From the NCBI RefSeq assembly GCF_964355755.1, contig NC_092677.1:16216101-16280100 (forward strand): DNA of 64,000 nt. Direction: 5' to 3'. Made by a program: the position numbers and the translations under genes. Below are positions 35,601 through 50,600 of the stretch, one piece after another; the first letter of the stretch is position 1; every line of letters begins with the position of its first letter. The notes beneath the pieces are model-generated. The model was given only the letters and a program-made list of their open reading frames with translations, was not told the origin of the DNA and searched no databases. The stretch comes from Antedon mediterranea (taxonomy: Eukaryota; Echinodermata; Crinoidea; Comatulida; Antedonidae).

Positions 35601-38600
35601 TAAGATTTTTGCAGATACGATGCTCTTCAAAGATTGAGGTGATATCCACAAGGTTGATGCCTGGTGTGCAAGCTTCAGCAAGCAACTTGTAAGGTATACC
35701 TTGAGGGTTCTGTGTTGGGTCACGGTCGTGTATGTCTATGGCAAGATCCTGCAAAGAAAGTGATCATAGTGGTGGCTAAATGAAAATGTATGTCAGTAAA
35801 GAGGGTGTTTATTTTTTCAGTCTTAGCCAAGCAATCAACCTGTATAAAGACTTGTTTGTCATGCCATAACCTGGGAATACACTGTGAATACTCCCAGTAG
35901 TAGTTTGGAATGGTTACCACTATCAATTTCTTGTCTGAAAAAAAAAAAGTAAGATTTTAATGTCTGATATCTCACCTCGTCACCTTTGCCTTCCGTCTCA
36001 GCCAGGCAATCTACCTGTACGATGACTTGATTACCTGGTAGCACCATGCCATACGCTGGGTAGACATTGAACATTCCCAGTTGTAGTCTGGACTGGTTGC
36101 CACCACCCATGTCTTGTCTGAAGATTAAAAGTAAAATTATGTTTACGAAATTATTAGTACAATACAATAGGAGATCCAATACAAAATACATATAAAAAGA
36201 AGCAACAATAGTTTTGGTAGTTTTGATCAACATCTTTATGCCATGGTGCTGCAATGAAAGCAGGATGAGTGAGCTTCTAGCAAATATTATGTCATCGTTT
36301 AACAGCATTTTGAGCATGTGTACACTTCAATCATCAGGAATTAAAAAACAGATGGTCATTATATGATTATGGTGAAAAGGGAGATGACGCAGAAAGAAAA
36401 ACGGAGTGAGGGAAAAAGGGAGATGACTAGGTGAAAAGAGAGATACTTAAGAGAGAAGGCCAAGGGAAGAAGGGTAAGATCAGTGAAAATGGTGGTTGAG
36501 AAGGAAGGTTTTAGGAAAATCTACAGTAGTATCATTTTTCTAGTTTATGCAGTAAAGTGAAGATATTTCAATCCAATCAAATCTCATGCACAAAATTATT
36601 TTTAAAATGTCACTCTTGACTTTTGTATTTGTATATACAGTAAAAACTAAGGTTCATTTGCATTTTTTGGTAAACTAAAAATATAAGATGCAGCAACATC
36701 AAAATTATATATAAAGTATATTTTAGCATCAAACAAGTAAGATTTAAATGGAAAACCAAAATGAAAAGAGTAGCTTTTTCGTTACGAATTCAAAGGATAA
36801 CATTTGAAAATAAGGTGTACATTCATTGGTTAGTTTTAACAGTGTTAGGTTTAAACAGTCAAACAAATTACCTTGTTGATAATCTTTGGGTACAATGGAA
36901 AATATGACAAAGTAATGTATTATTAGTATTTATAAATATGAATATCATATTTTGTAACATATATACAAAGACAAATCTTAAAATTTCACAAAAGGTTAAA
37001 TGTTTCTTTAACTGTAAAACATAAAAAATAAAACACCAAAACTCATTTAACAAGCGTGTTTTAAAATAGAAACCCATCTAAGCCAAGAATTACAAAGAAA
37101 CCCCAAGTAAACAACAAACTCAAGTATTACAAAAAAAATGTACAGTACTACAAAGAAACCAAAAAAAAAAAACAAGAAACACAAAGACTTTTGATTTACA
37201 GGTGCTGTTATCTTACACACCTCATTGAATCAGCACGTTTAGGCTTGGCAACTGAACGACCTGAGCTAGAATCATCCCTAGATTTACTTCGTTTTCCACC
37301 AGGTGGTCTGAAAGAACACAGCATTATTTTAAAATCTGATTTACTCTTCTCTAGAACACACTAAAAGGCAACAAGATTACTCTTTGTATCACTGACAATT
37401 CAGAGGAAAGTGTTGCAGGCTTGAGCATGTGCCTTACTTAATATCTTGATCTTCACTAAACTGTGGAAACTGCAACATAATATGTAGCCAATAAGAATAG
37501 ACATCTTCTACAATGTACATGACATTGCATTTACTCCACAAAATTAAAAAACCATGAATGAGGCATATATTTTTTAATTGTATTGTATGAATGCTAATAC
37601 TATATCGCTATTATTAATATTGATGACTACTGTATAATGTTCTAATAGACATTTTGTGGTCTTACTGTTGTATCATGCAAAATAACATTCCCAACAGTGA
37701 AGCAACATTAAAAGCAATGTTTAAAGCAAATAGTATATGCAGTGGTCAATGTATTAAGGTTTCTTTAGAATGAGAATGTATTAATATAGTGTGAAAATGA
37801 AATGTTACTATATTGGATATCTTATCTTATGTGAAATACCTCAAAAATAACATTGATGTCCTTGAGAGTTTAAAGAAAGATAAAGAAATAATTATTAAGA
37901 AAACATTAATAAATGGTAAGTATACAGTAACATATGTGCTAAAGTTCTCTCCCATAAGTATACAGTAACATACAATAACAATTATTTTTGATGTGCTAAA
38001 GTTCTCTCCCAGGCTAAAATAATTTAATGGCTTTGATTATTTTACATTTATCCTATATCCGAGATAACAGATCTTAATTTAATGTTGCCTTTAATTGAAT
38101 TTGTCTAAAACACCTGTAATATATTCAAACCACAATATTATTCATACTTACACTCTGCCTCTGACCAATGGCTGTTGTGATGTTACATTTTTCTGCATCT
38201 TTGTGATAAAATACTTAAAGTCAAACTCTCCTTTGTTTTCAATGATGAATGTACGTTGCTTGCGAGTGTGAGTCAACACTGCACCGAAATTAATGTCGTT
38301 CACTGGGTAAATGTTATACTTGCTGAATATGGAGCGGACGCTAAGTTTTACCGGGATACTGGCGATTATCTCACCGCCCTCTGTTACCGACGGTTCAATA
38401 ACCTTATACAACAGAAAAAGTTAATTGAATCAATAATCAACAATTAAATCAACAACTTACATAATCAGAAATGTAATCACAATCGTCATCAGCTTAGCAT
38501 CTAGAAACTCAACGATTATTTTTAACATCTGTTATCACACACTAGTTTTTGTACAGGCAAAACTTTATTAATTCAATCAAAAAGCCACCAACCATACACT

Positions 38601-41600
38601 CAATAATAATAAATATAAAAAAGGTGATCTGAAAATAAATAATGATATCAAACTCTAAATTTGTAATACTGTTTTCTTACATGGCATTTTAGGATTGGCT
38701 GGTCTTTAATTGTATTTTCTTTGCGAGACTTAAAGATGACTTGTACGCTGGTAGGACGGTCATTTGGTACAAGTAAGCCTTTCTGAGGAATCACAGAGAA
38801 CAGATTGATTTGCTCGGGACCACACATATTAGTTGACTCAAAAACAAAACTGAAAAAAAAAAACATTTTTAAATGTTACTAATGTCTAGTTAGGATAATA
38901 ATTGTGGTGGATTAAAAAAAAAATTATCTGTACGGAGATCTGTTGACCATCAAGTCGAGAGAGAGAGAATAGTTTGTTGGCTATGGTCAGTGGCTTTTGG
39001 AAAACATATCTTCAATGCCAATTTTGTTCTTACAGTACATAGAAAATTTTACAGTTACAGTACATACTTGTAAGCAATGTCATATCTTCCTTTGTTCTTC
39101 AATGAGCATGTCTGCTTTGTTTCATCCAGTACTTTGATAACGCCAAAATCTAGGCCGCCATCAGCACCTTTAGGGAAACTCATATCTAGAGCTACGTCAT
39201 ATGCCTCGGCCAATACTTGAATATTCTCCGTCTGAAGTAGGCCCATAATGTTCTCAGCATCAGATACCTAAGATGATAACATTGCAACTTAACATATTTC
39301 TCTGGATTTGGTCATCTGTATTGTTATAATGTTGTCATGCATAATTACTATTATTACTAATTTCTTTTACTTACTTCCAAACGGACTGTCTTCTTCAAAT
39401 TTATAGGCTTCATAGCCCTAAAATGAGCGTTAAGTGCAAACTCTGATTTGGGATCAATTACACCAGAATCAGTAGTCACAGAGAAGTCATCACCAAGGTT
39501 TTCAAGACCACTGATTCGCCATGAGACTGGTAATAATGTGCTGTTACGTAAGTAAATGGTCTTTGTATCTTTTCTGAGAAAGAACAAATAATAATAAAAG
39601 TAATCAATTCTAAAATGGCAAATACAAACAATTATGTTTAAGTGTGATCGTTTTGTAACCAATTGAAGAAATTATAAAATAAAGTTATAATTTCAATTTG
39701 CAAGAATTTAATTAACCTGTACCATAATACCAAATAATCTGATAATCAAAATAGAGGGGTTGTGTATAGTCCGTGAAAGAAACACAGAAATATTTTAAAT
39801 AGAAAAGTAACATGTTCCCAAGAATAAGTGAGTTTTTGAAAACAAATAATAGTAATTAATTAGTATAAAAAAGATGAGTAATGATGACAGGTTTGGGGTT
39901 GAGGCATCCACTTATTTCCAGGCTAAATGAAAGGAATAAACACACAACTGTACCTAAGCAGATGGTAATAGGTACTGCCATACATTTATTCACTTTCTCC
40001 ACAGGACAGATGCCTAAACCACTGTGCTTTCATCAGCTTACCTATGTAACAATACTCTTTCAAAATGGAGTTGCTTCTTGTCTAGTTCCAGTTCTGGTCT
40101 CACTCCATAACAAGCTACCTTGAACATCACTGGTTCTGGGTTTTCTCGAATGCAGCAGACAATTGAGTCTTCAAAGTAGCCTTGATTCTTAGGGTATACC
40201 CAGATGCTAAGCTCTTCTGTTTCTCCAGGCTTTAAAGACATGTTTGGAGGATCCAATAGAAATGTTGTGGCATTACCGTCATGCTGGAAGCAGAAGCTCA
40301 CTTCCACATCCAGTGGTGATGTATTGCAGATCTTCAATTTCTCAGTGTTTTCAGGGTACTTGCCCTCTTTGTAGCGGTCCCTGGACTTGCCTGCGAGTAG
40401 CGGCCCCATCATCATTGTCTCCGTGCTCAAGATGTATTTCTTGTGGACTATCTCATCTGTGCGCTTGCTCTTCTTACGATTAGGAAACACAATTCTAAAT
40501 TTGCAAAAAAGTTATAAAAGTGATAGATATTGCTAATTCATAACTCCCTCTAGAACTTCCTTTACAACTCTCCTCTTTATAATTACTATCTCAGTCTGTC
40601 TGAGTCTGTTCTATTAATATTAAATCACATGGTAAAACCCTAGTTCTTCTATGCACTACTGTACTTCATTGAATCTCTGATACATATAATATTCTGGCTT
40701 TCTGATATCCAAACAAACCGCAATAACTGTTCTTACCTAGGTTCTCTGCTAATGTTGGGGAAGGCACAAACTCCTCTATTAAAAAGCTGGTACCGTCTTC
40801 TAGTTCCTGTGATTTCAAAGTTTAGGGTCTGATCAAATTGTCCTAGCTCCTCTGATTGGAAGCGCAATCGTAGCATTACTTCACCTCCTGGTTGTATTAC
40901 CCAGCGGAATGTACTCAACCTTTAACAAAGAGTAGAATTGAAATAGAGGAATCTGGAAAATAGTTAGTATACTGATATCCAGAGGATGAAATCGAAATGT
41001 GAAATTGGAACAGTATAGAAGTTGATTTGAGGTAAAAACCAGGCAGGTTTACAGTAGTAAGCCATGATCCAGAAAACGAACTAAACTGGGGTATGTAAAA
41101 ATGTACAAAGAAAGGTTTTGACACATACTTGGGACTCTTTGGTTCCTGAATTGCTGATAGATCACCAGTACTACTCTGACCATCAGCATCTGAACCGGGA
41201 GTGGTGCTGCCAGGAGGTGGAGAGGTCACTGTCAGAGAACCTTTGCGGTTACGACTTTTAGCAGAACGCCTTCTAGAGGAACTTGCTGTCTCTGCACCTG
41301 CTCTTGTTTTGTCTTTTCCTTTGAGTTTACCAGTTGGAGTTGGGTGGTCATCCTGTAAGATAGATAAAAATAAATAAAATATTATCTGAACAAAACAATC
41401 ATAGTGTTATGGCGAATAAACACTGGAAGAATAGGAGGAATTCATATATTATTTTGACACCTACAGTGTTGCCATTGTTTTTGACTGACTGTATTGTCTT
41501 TGTCCAGTGTGAACTACTGCACAGTATACAATCATTGCTTTGTTCACACCTTAACAGTCTTTTGTGAATGGACATTTACTTTTATATTCGCCTCAACTTT

Positions 41601-44600
41601 ACTTGCCTAGAATTGCTCAAGAAGACGGTTGTTGTATAGCAAAACGTCAAAACATTCTTTACTCATTTCCTTTTGGAAACACATGGTAAACAACAAACCT
41701 GACTTAACTATTAATATTGTTTTAAACTAAGACACAAACCTTTGAGAATCACAAGTTATTTATAATGACTTGCTTGTTTTATATTATTATTTTACTTATT
41801 CCTTTTAGTAAAACATAAAACAAGAGAGCAACGAGGACAGACAAATAATAAAAACCACTCAATAGGGAAAAGAAAAAAACTAAATCTGAAAGTTTACCTT
41901 ATCTTTGAAGGATTTTTCTGGTGTCATTAAATCAATATCTGCTTCAGATTCCTTTTGTTTATCTTCAATGGCAGCATTTCTATTCAAAACACAGATAGAG
42001 TATTAAAATAACTATTAAATTGAAAATGCAATGACTCATTGATTCAATTAACAAGACAATTTTTTTCTCGTCCAACAGACAGTAGGTAACACAACAGTAA
42101 TGACAGATTGAGATTATTGAAAAAAAGTAATGGACGAAGTCAGAATCTCAAAAAAAGAGGAAAATCTTGTGGCGGGATTGCCTTGACAAATTAAAAAATA
42201 TAAACAAAATTAAAAAATAAATAAAATAAAAATAAAGAAATAAAAAAATAAAGATTATACCACAAGATAAAAGTGGAACAAATAAAGTAAAAATAAGCAA
42301 ATAAAAGTACAGTTGCTGGGCATAGTAACGATTAAATTGACTAACGAATAAGTTAATCTGGCAAGTCACGAAACATGAAACAACGACAATGTCAAACATA
42401 TTGATTCAGTACAGAGACAAAAAGGGATCTTTAATTTCCTTTGAGAGTGAATGTGAGGTAGTAGTGAAGGTGCTGATTTAATTAATATTAATGATAATAA
42501 TATATCACATTAAAGAAAATTATCATGACAATAATTTAAAGTTTAATATTCAATCACTTACGGGTCTTCTGGTGAAGAAGCCACAAACACATAGTGGCCA
42601 TTTGCATCCCCACCAATAGGAGGTCGACGTTTGACTGGATACGGAACAACTGAAAATGATGCTCCAGGAGGAATTGGTGGACCATTGGGTCCAAGACCAA
42701 GGCCATCAAGAATCTATATATGAGAGAAAGAGAAACAGTTGAGAAAAAATAAATAACTTGTCAATTACAGGCAAATGTTGACTGCTATCACATATAACCA
42801 TGATGCAGGTTGATGACAGACAGATATGGAATACTTCACATATTTCAATAAAACATGAGCTTTTTATTGGTGTTCTTCCATACCTCTGACATATTAGGTA
42901 GCTTCCCTTGCTGTAGTATTTTATCTCCATACTGGCCTTCTGGCTCTGAAGCATCCATGATTATGTGACACACTCCAATCTCTTCTTTGCCGTCTTCTTT
43001 CTCACCATTATCTTCACCATCTTCAGCAGCCTGGTGAGATACAAAAAAGAAACTGTTATTTTTCTACAGTTAGTAAAGATAAATACAAATTCAGGACACA
43101 AAAACTTTTCCCACCTTCAAGAAAATTCTTAAAGAGCAGGATCTAAAAAGTTCAAAAGAGAAATCCAAATTTTCAACAAACAACAATACCTTCTCCTTCT
43201 CTGCCTTTTCTTTTTCCAGACGTTCTTTCTCTAACCGTTCTCTTTCACGTTCCCTTTCTTTTTCTTTGTCAATCTTTCCTCTTCCCTTTCTTCCTGACGG
43301 TGGGTGCATGGGGATCTCGTCAACATCGGCATCATCAGCATTTGGATCTATGCATATTTGACCTGTATTATGAACATACATAATTGATTACAAAAATACT
43401 CTCGATGTCGGAATATCTAGTCATTTAGCAATGTGTGTAGACATATTTTAATTCATTTCACCTACAGAACAACCTTATCAAGTTTTATTTTCCTTACCAA
43501 TAGTTCTGTCCCATCTATCAAGCAGTTTAACTATATCCTTGAAGCTGTGTTCAAATGCTTTGAACCTGCTGGCTAACAGTAATTCTGCTTCTTTGGCAGA
43601 ATCTTTCTCAGGCTCTGGTTCCGGAGCAGTCTCATTTGATATTGGACGCCTGTCCTTTTTCTTCTTCCTGCAAATTCAAATTATTAATTGGAATTAAAAA
43701 TTTAAGTGAAATAAAAATAAGTAGGTATTGTGATTTAGGCCGTGTTTCTGCAGCCATAACAACAATTATTAACAATTATTTATTATATAATTTTTTAACC
43801 AATCATAAAATAATTAAATATAAAAAGTTCAGAAAAACCAAGTGCCCAATCAAAATTTAGGTCAAAGTTTTAAAAATTTATTTCATTTGAATGAGATAAA
43901 TATTGATTAGGTTTTCTTGAGCGAAATCGGTTAAACCCTGTTTCCACAGAAATTTGTAGCTGCGGAAACAGTTAATTAATTTTATACCACAAATTCCTTT
44001 TTTATTTCGCAGACTAAATTTGTGAGATTTTACTCTACTTACTTGCCAGTTTCTTCGCATTGGGTCTCACTTCCGGCAGTACCATGTGATTCTGGTCTCT
44101 CTGTAGCATTTGATTGTGTCATCTTGATAGCATGATCTGAAGAAATGATTGAAGGCTCATGCTTAATATCGCCTTTGACCTTTACGCCAATAACGCTTCC
44201 TGTACCAGACATTTTGGTATCTGCAAGCTTCTTTCCAGCAATAGTTTTTCCATCTTTTTCTTGTTGTTTAGCTCCTTTTTTCTTTTTGTTTCTATAAATA
44301 GAAAAACATTTGATAAGGAGACACTTTGTATTGGAATACAACAGGAATTTAGAAGCCAGAATCAGAATCAGAAACTGCAACCATTTTTTGCCTCTGTGAA
44401 ATGGCATACAAATAAGGAAAGGACAACATTAGAATTAATATATTTAAAAAAATTAAATAATTTATAAATTGGAAAGGAAAGAATTCAGAATAAATCTTGA
44501 AAATATTAAATAAATATCCTCACTTTTCATCTTCAAGTTTCTGTAACTCTAAGAGAGCTGCAAGTTCCTTTTCTTTTCTCTCTCTTTCTAGACGTTCTTC

Positions 44601-47600
44601 CATTTCCCTGGAGAAAAAAAAAGAATATTTAAATAAAGATATTCTATCAGTACCTAATGATGACCTATGACCTATGACCTATGGTCGAAATTACTAGTAC
44701 AATAAATATTTTGAGGCAGAAACAAGAACTTTGTTAATTTTTATAAATGATCCTGCCTATGCATATTTCTTTCCTTTTAAATAAAGATATATACAGAATA
44801 CAACATAAACATTGTTTGAAAGAAGATGTTCAGCAATATGACAGATGGTATACATACAGTAATTAGGAGTTGTTTATGAAAAGATGACATTTTTTCCGAC
44901 ACTACTGAATAAATGACGTAGAATTCCTAAATTTACTAATTTCCATAAGAATCGTACTTACTTTTTAAGTAACCTCTCTTTCTTTGCTTTGAGTCTTTTG
45001 AGATCAATGGCAGCCTTCTCTTCATCTGGAAGTGCATCATACTCATCTTCAGACATCTCCTCGAGTCTCTGTCTCTCTTCTTCCTCTTGCTGTTTCTCCC
45101 AAAGTTCTTAAATATTTAAGATACAGTAACATTCAGAAAACATCTACCCATTGCATGTTAGTTAAAATCATATATGATAATTATACTGTATGCTCATATT
45201 TACATTACGTGTACAGTCCCATTAGAGAATGTGTTCATTTTTACCCAAAGTTTTTCAAAACTTCGGGTAAATGTCACTTAACCTCCTACTGTGACATGTG
45301 TTTATATAAGTCCAACTTTGATAGGCAGGTCGTTAAACCTTTTGATTATCACCGAATTCTGCTAGTTTTTGCCTGACCATTGACCTTGCATACTGAAGAA
45401 TGTACTTTGTCCTAACCAATCAATTACAAGAGAGCTAATAAAATCACAGGGGTATAATAGGATTCAGGTAATTAATCACCTACTTAGTTGATTTATCTGA
45501 TAAGGATTTTGACCAAAAAGTTCTAATGGGGATGTACACCTAATGTAGCATATACGTGTCATTTATGTAGATATACTAATTTCAATCAGGGATAGAACAA
45601 AATGAAATGTTTATATTCTGTATTCTATAATGATGATTTGTATGCAGAGTATACAAATTGCCCTGATGTAATACTGTATGATGTCCATATATAGTAATGA
45701 CAATTTATTGTTTGGTGTTGGTATGATATCATGATACCCATATATATAATAATCATGTGCCTTTATTTGGTTTTGTCATTACATTTCCTGTTTATAAAGT
45801 TTAAAGAACAAAACCCGTACCTTTTTCTTCTTTTTCACGCTTCTCTCGTGCCTGTAGTACAGACTGTTCCAATTTCAAAGTCACAAAGAAAATGTATTTG
45901 CGGTTATTAAATGCCTTCAGCAAGGCATTTGCAGTGGCTGCCTGATTTGGACTGAACAGTGTTTCAAGGCCATCAAATACAATACCACGATGACAATCAT
46001 TAAGCTAAAATTGAAAAATAGTAGTATTTGAAACAGTGGAAAATTTCTTGAGTGAAGGTGCGTCCAGAGTAATCAAAACAAAAGTAAAAGAAAAGTGATT
46101 TAACAATAGGTCTACTTACAAGAAAACTAAATTATGAACAAAATATAAAATTAACAAAAGTAATTTAATAACAAAGAACTATAAGCATTTTCATTGTTGC
46201 TTTCCCGAGAAAAAGAAAAGGAAATGCCAAATATCTTCAGTGGATTTAGAATTACATGGGTAGATAGACCGTCTTTACTGAAGAGAACAACATTATCAAG
46301 CTTTTAAGGTCCCTAAAGCCAATATTTCAAAATAGTATACTATTCTAAATAAAAAATGTACCTGAAGTCTTTCTGCTAAGATTTCTACAAGTAAATCCTC
46401 AGGCAAAAGACAGCTCATCAAGCCTTCCTCTCCTGCCACACTTGCTGACACACTAAGCCTCCTGGCAATAGGTGCCGCTGGAGGTGGGCTAGCAGAGATC
46501 TGAGTAGCATTGTCTGGCTCTTGGCGTTTGTCTTTTCTGCCTGGCTTTTCAAAGCTTTCAAGCTGTGCGTTGTGAGAAGCCTTGTGACCAGATATTGTAC
46601 TTGTCTTGCGGTTGCTAATGACGCTGTGGGCACCACCAATACTGACAGAACCTATTGAAAAAAAAAAAAGAAATATTATTCAATACATGTATAAATGTAT
46701 ATCTTTTAAATTAAACTTGCAATGAAGTATTTTCAATCTTTTTATGTATACCTCAAGATTTATTCCATACACCGCAAACAGCTAGTAACTCACCAATTCA
46801 GGATGGACATATATTATACTAAATTATATTAAACTAAGTCCCATTTAAGCATTAAATTAAATTATTAGGAGTGAAGTTGAAACAATCTTCAGTTAGAAAC
46901 CGGACACTAGGTCAGGATTGAACCTTGGAAGTTAGGATTAGAAGGTATAACCACAGCTCCGCCACATGTACCAATGTTTAAACAATAGTATCCTCATATC
47001 ATCACACTTTCAAATGAAGCGCAAACCTTCTAACTGCGTTAGACTCTAGGCCACCTTCGACTAAGCCCACATTTAAAAATTGCAACTCTGTAGTACATAC
47101 CTGACCCTGCACCCATGGCATGAGCTGTTACAGCCTCTACACTAAGGCCTCCTCCTGGCGCTATCATGGGTTGAGTCTCACTGGCATCAGTCTCCTTGGT
47201 GATTTGGGCCTTAGCAGCCTGTGAGCAGAGCTCTCTAGCCTTCCGGCCTGGAACGGAGTTATCATTTGATATGGACTCCATAACAACACCATCAATAGTA
47301 AGGAGAGCTGCCTCATAGTATTTGGCTAGACTGATGGCTGTAGCTGTTTTACCTGAACAAATGATGAGCAAAAGAACATTTAAAATAAATATAATATAAT
47401 TGTATTTAAGTACTGTAGCTTTGCATCAGGGAGTTAAGTAATTGATCAGATGTTTGCCCTACTGTGATGTAATTTTGTACTTTACACTACATTGAGAACA
47501 TAATTCCCACCCCAGAATATACTTTAGTAAAAAGTACAAAATTATGTCAGAGTAGGACAAACATCTGACAAATGGTTTTCACACTTATTAAAATAATAAT

Positions 47601-50600
47601 AATAATCAGTAGTTGAATTTGTGTTTTTCAGATTGCAATGCTTTTCAGTTCTGATGATTTCAAATCTAAAAACAATTGTACAATAATTGTTGACATCATA
47701 AAGTATATTATTACCAGATACAGGTGCACCATGAACAATGATAGAAACACCACGTCTCCTCATTGCAGCTTTGCCATCTGGGGAGAGGTCTATGCCAAGA
47801 TGACGGGCAATAGCGGCTGACACTGGGGTTATCTCCTGAAGTTCACCAACACCAAGACTACTCACATCATCCTTCTTATTATCATCTATAAGTTAAATCA
47901 AAGCATTTGAGAGGATTTCCACAAAAATGTTTACACAGGGCTCTCTATACAACTGACACTTGAAAGAAGCAAGAAAGAAAACAGACAGAAGTCAAAAATA
48001 TCTTAGGAAATCTAAACCTGAAAACATACCTTGTTTAACCTGATCCTTCAGTTCTATCAACTTGCCCCCATCAGTCAATTCACCTTCTTTACCTGCTGGC
48101 TTTTTCTCTTGATTGGTGGATAGCTGGGGGCCTGAGCCTACCATGATTGCTCCTTGACCACTTGTTATATCATCAATTGAGCCTGGCTTCTCACCATTTG
48201 TTGTACTACTGTCTTCACCTGTTATTAAATAAACTTTCTTAATGGCCTTCTATATAATTCGACTAAAAGCAAAAAATAACATCTACTTAGTGAAGCATAT
48301 GTACCTTCTTGCTTAGCTGCGGCAGCAGCAGCCGCTTCTTCTGCAGCTTCTCTCTCCTTCTGCTCTTGTTCTTCTACTTTCTTTTTCTGCTCTTCAAAAT
48401 AATCAAGAAGTTCTTGTGGTATTTTATCACCTGCATCTCTAGGTGGCAACAAAATTGTACTGTACTCATCATATCCTTTCATCAAACGAAATATCTACAA
48501 ATACATACAGACAATACATATAAAAACAATGTTTTGGCAAAAAGCAAAAATTGTGCAGCAACATTTTAACCAAGAGGTTTTAATTAGGGAGCTTTCAATT
48601 TGCGACGACAGGCGACCTGATGTCTGTCGTCTATACCAGAAATAACGTTATTCAGTATAGAAATATTAGGCAGGTACATTCCGATCAGAAGCCTATAAAT
48701 CAAGTGATTTAAAATTTGCATAATTGTATAAAATATATGTGAAAACTATTCCAAACCTTTTCTTCTTCCAAATACTGTTTATCAAATTCCAAAGAGTAGA
48801 ACTCTATAGGAAATTGACATGGATTTTTCACCACAACGTCAACTTCATCGCCCTGACTGTGTGGGAGGATTGGACCATATTCAATCAGGGTCTGGCCAAA
48901 TTCAAGCCTAGGCTCTAGGCCTACACCATTTGCCAACAATGTAATACGTTGACTGCTTCTGGCTAGCCGTACCACTATACGTTCTGCATAGACTTTCTGT
49001 ATTTGAAATAAATAATAATAATTAAATAGATACAAAAAAGAGTAAGCAATTTGGGTGGTATAAACAGGTCCTATAAACACCACCAACCACATAAAGATAT
49101 AACACATAATAGTATCACAAGCTCCTAGTTCCCTAGAAGGAGTGAGGTTGATCATTAAGGGATTACTTTGCATGCATTAGTGTCAAGAGTTACACGAGTG
49201 TGATACTATAATCATTGTATGGTGTTTACTAGATCCTGTATAAAATTAATTGGCATTATTGGTCCCTCATAAGCTGTTTAGAGCTCCATAAACTAAAAAA
49301 AGATCAGTCAAATAAGTATAATAACAAACAAGCACGCAGTGGCAATGTTAATAGTTAGGCAAATATTTAGGGCTAAATGTGGATAATGTTACCTCTTCCG
49401 ATGGCATAAACTTGACCTGTACGTTTAGTCTCTGTCCTGGGAAAAGCATGCCTGTTGACGGCATCATTTCAAATGTTCTTGGCTTAGGCCTGTCAGGCTT
49501 CAACTTACGACGGAGATGCATCGGCACATGCTTATCCACCTAATTTTCGATTTAAAGACATATGATAATTATTACTAACTTTTGCTTAAAGGCTTCTCTG
49601 AAACCAGAATTTGATTTCATTAAAGACTCGAATTGTATTCTGAAGAGACACAATTTTTAGGCCCAGAGAAAGGATTTACAAGGATTGCACAAGTTGAAGA
49701 TAAGCAAGCAGCACAGATCGAGCATGCCACAACATATATAAATGAAAATATAATACAGTACAGTTAAAATACAAATGTGTTGTAGGAAACTGCACACTAC
49801 AGTATCATAATAGATCACACATAATCAAGGTAAATATATATATTTTTTTGTCACCATGTAGAATATCTCTCAAGAATGTCCCCTACATCTTAGAAATAAT
49901 CTGAACCTGTGACTTCTTGATAACAAGGTGTGAAACCATTGGATCACAGAGGTCCCAAACAGCTTCAATAAAACTGTCAATTGATTAAATTATTTAAAAC
50001 AAAAACCTTCACCAACAGAACAAAGATTTATTTAAATGTTTATAAATGAATGTAGAAATAAAAAGAAGGGTTACATTTATTACCAAAATAAGATCAATTC
50101 ATTTTAGAGCAGTATGTACATTCATTTAATGATAGTGACATTGGACAGAAGAATGAAATATTTGTTCACTCAACCACATGACACAAGAAAATAGAGTAAG
50201 CATAAACAAGACCATAGATTTCAGTAATTCTAACATACAGTACAAACAGTACAACATTACTTATAAATACAGTACTACAGTATACATACTGCTAAACTAT
50301 TATGCAACAAAAGATATGAAGGTAAAGAAAGAGTACCAAAGGAACGAAGAATATAGTACATTGCTACTATATAAACATCATAAATACAAGAGTTCATTGC
50401 AAAAACAACAAAGTATATAACGTTACAATTGAGTGAAAATAGCAATACTAATTTTCTTAGCATACTATATCACCATAGACTATCTAAAGCTTTGTCTACA
50501 CTATCAAAGTAGTTGTGATGTGCCCAAATATGGTAGTGATATGACATCATCATGTCCATATATATGGACACATCACATAAAGTTTGATAGCGTAGACAGA

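Noticed and set aside
43738-43970. Possible MITE with gccgtgtttctgcagc / gctgcggaaaca ends
   Set aside because: The complementary stretches are short and offset, and no target duplication is visible; too weak to annotate.
46418-46639. 73-codon minus-strand ORF
   Set aside because: Wrong frame of exon 29; the frame ending in LPEDLLVEILAERLQ joins exons 28 and 30 correctly.
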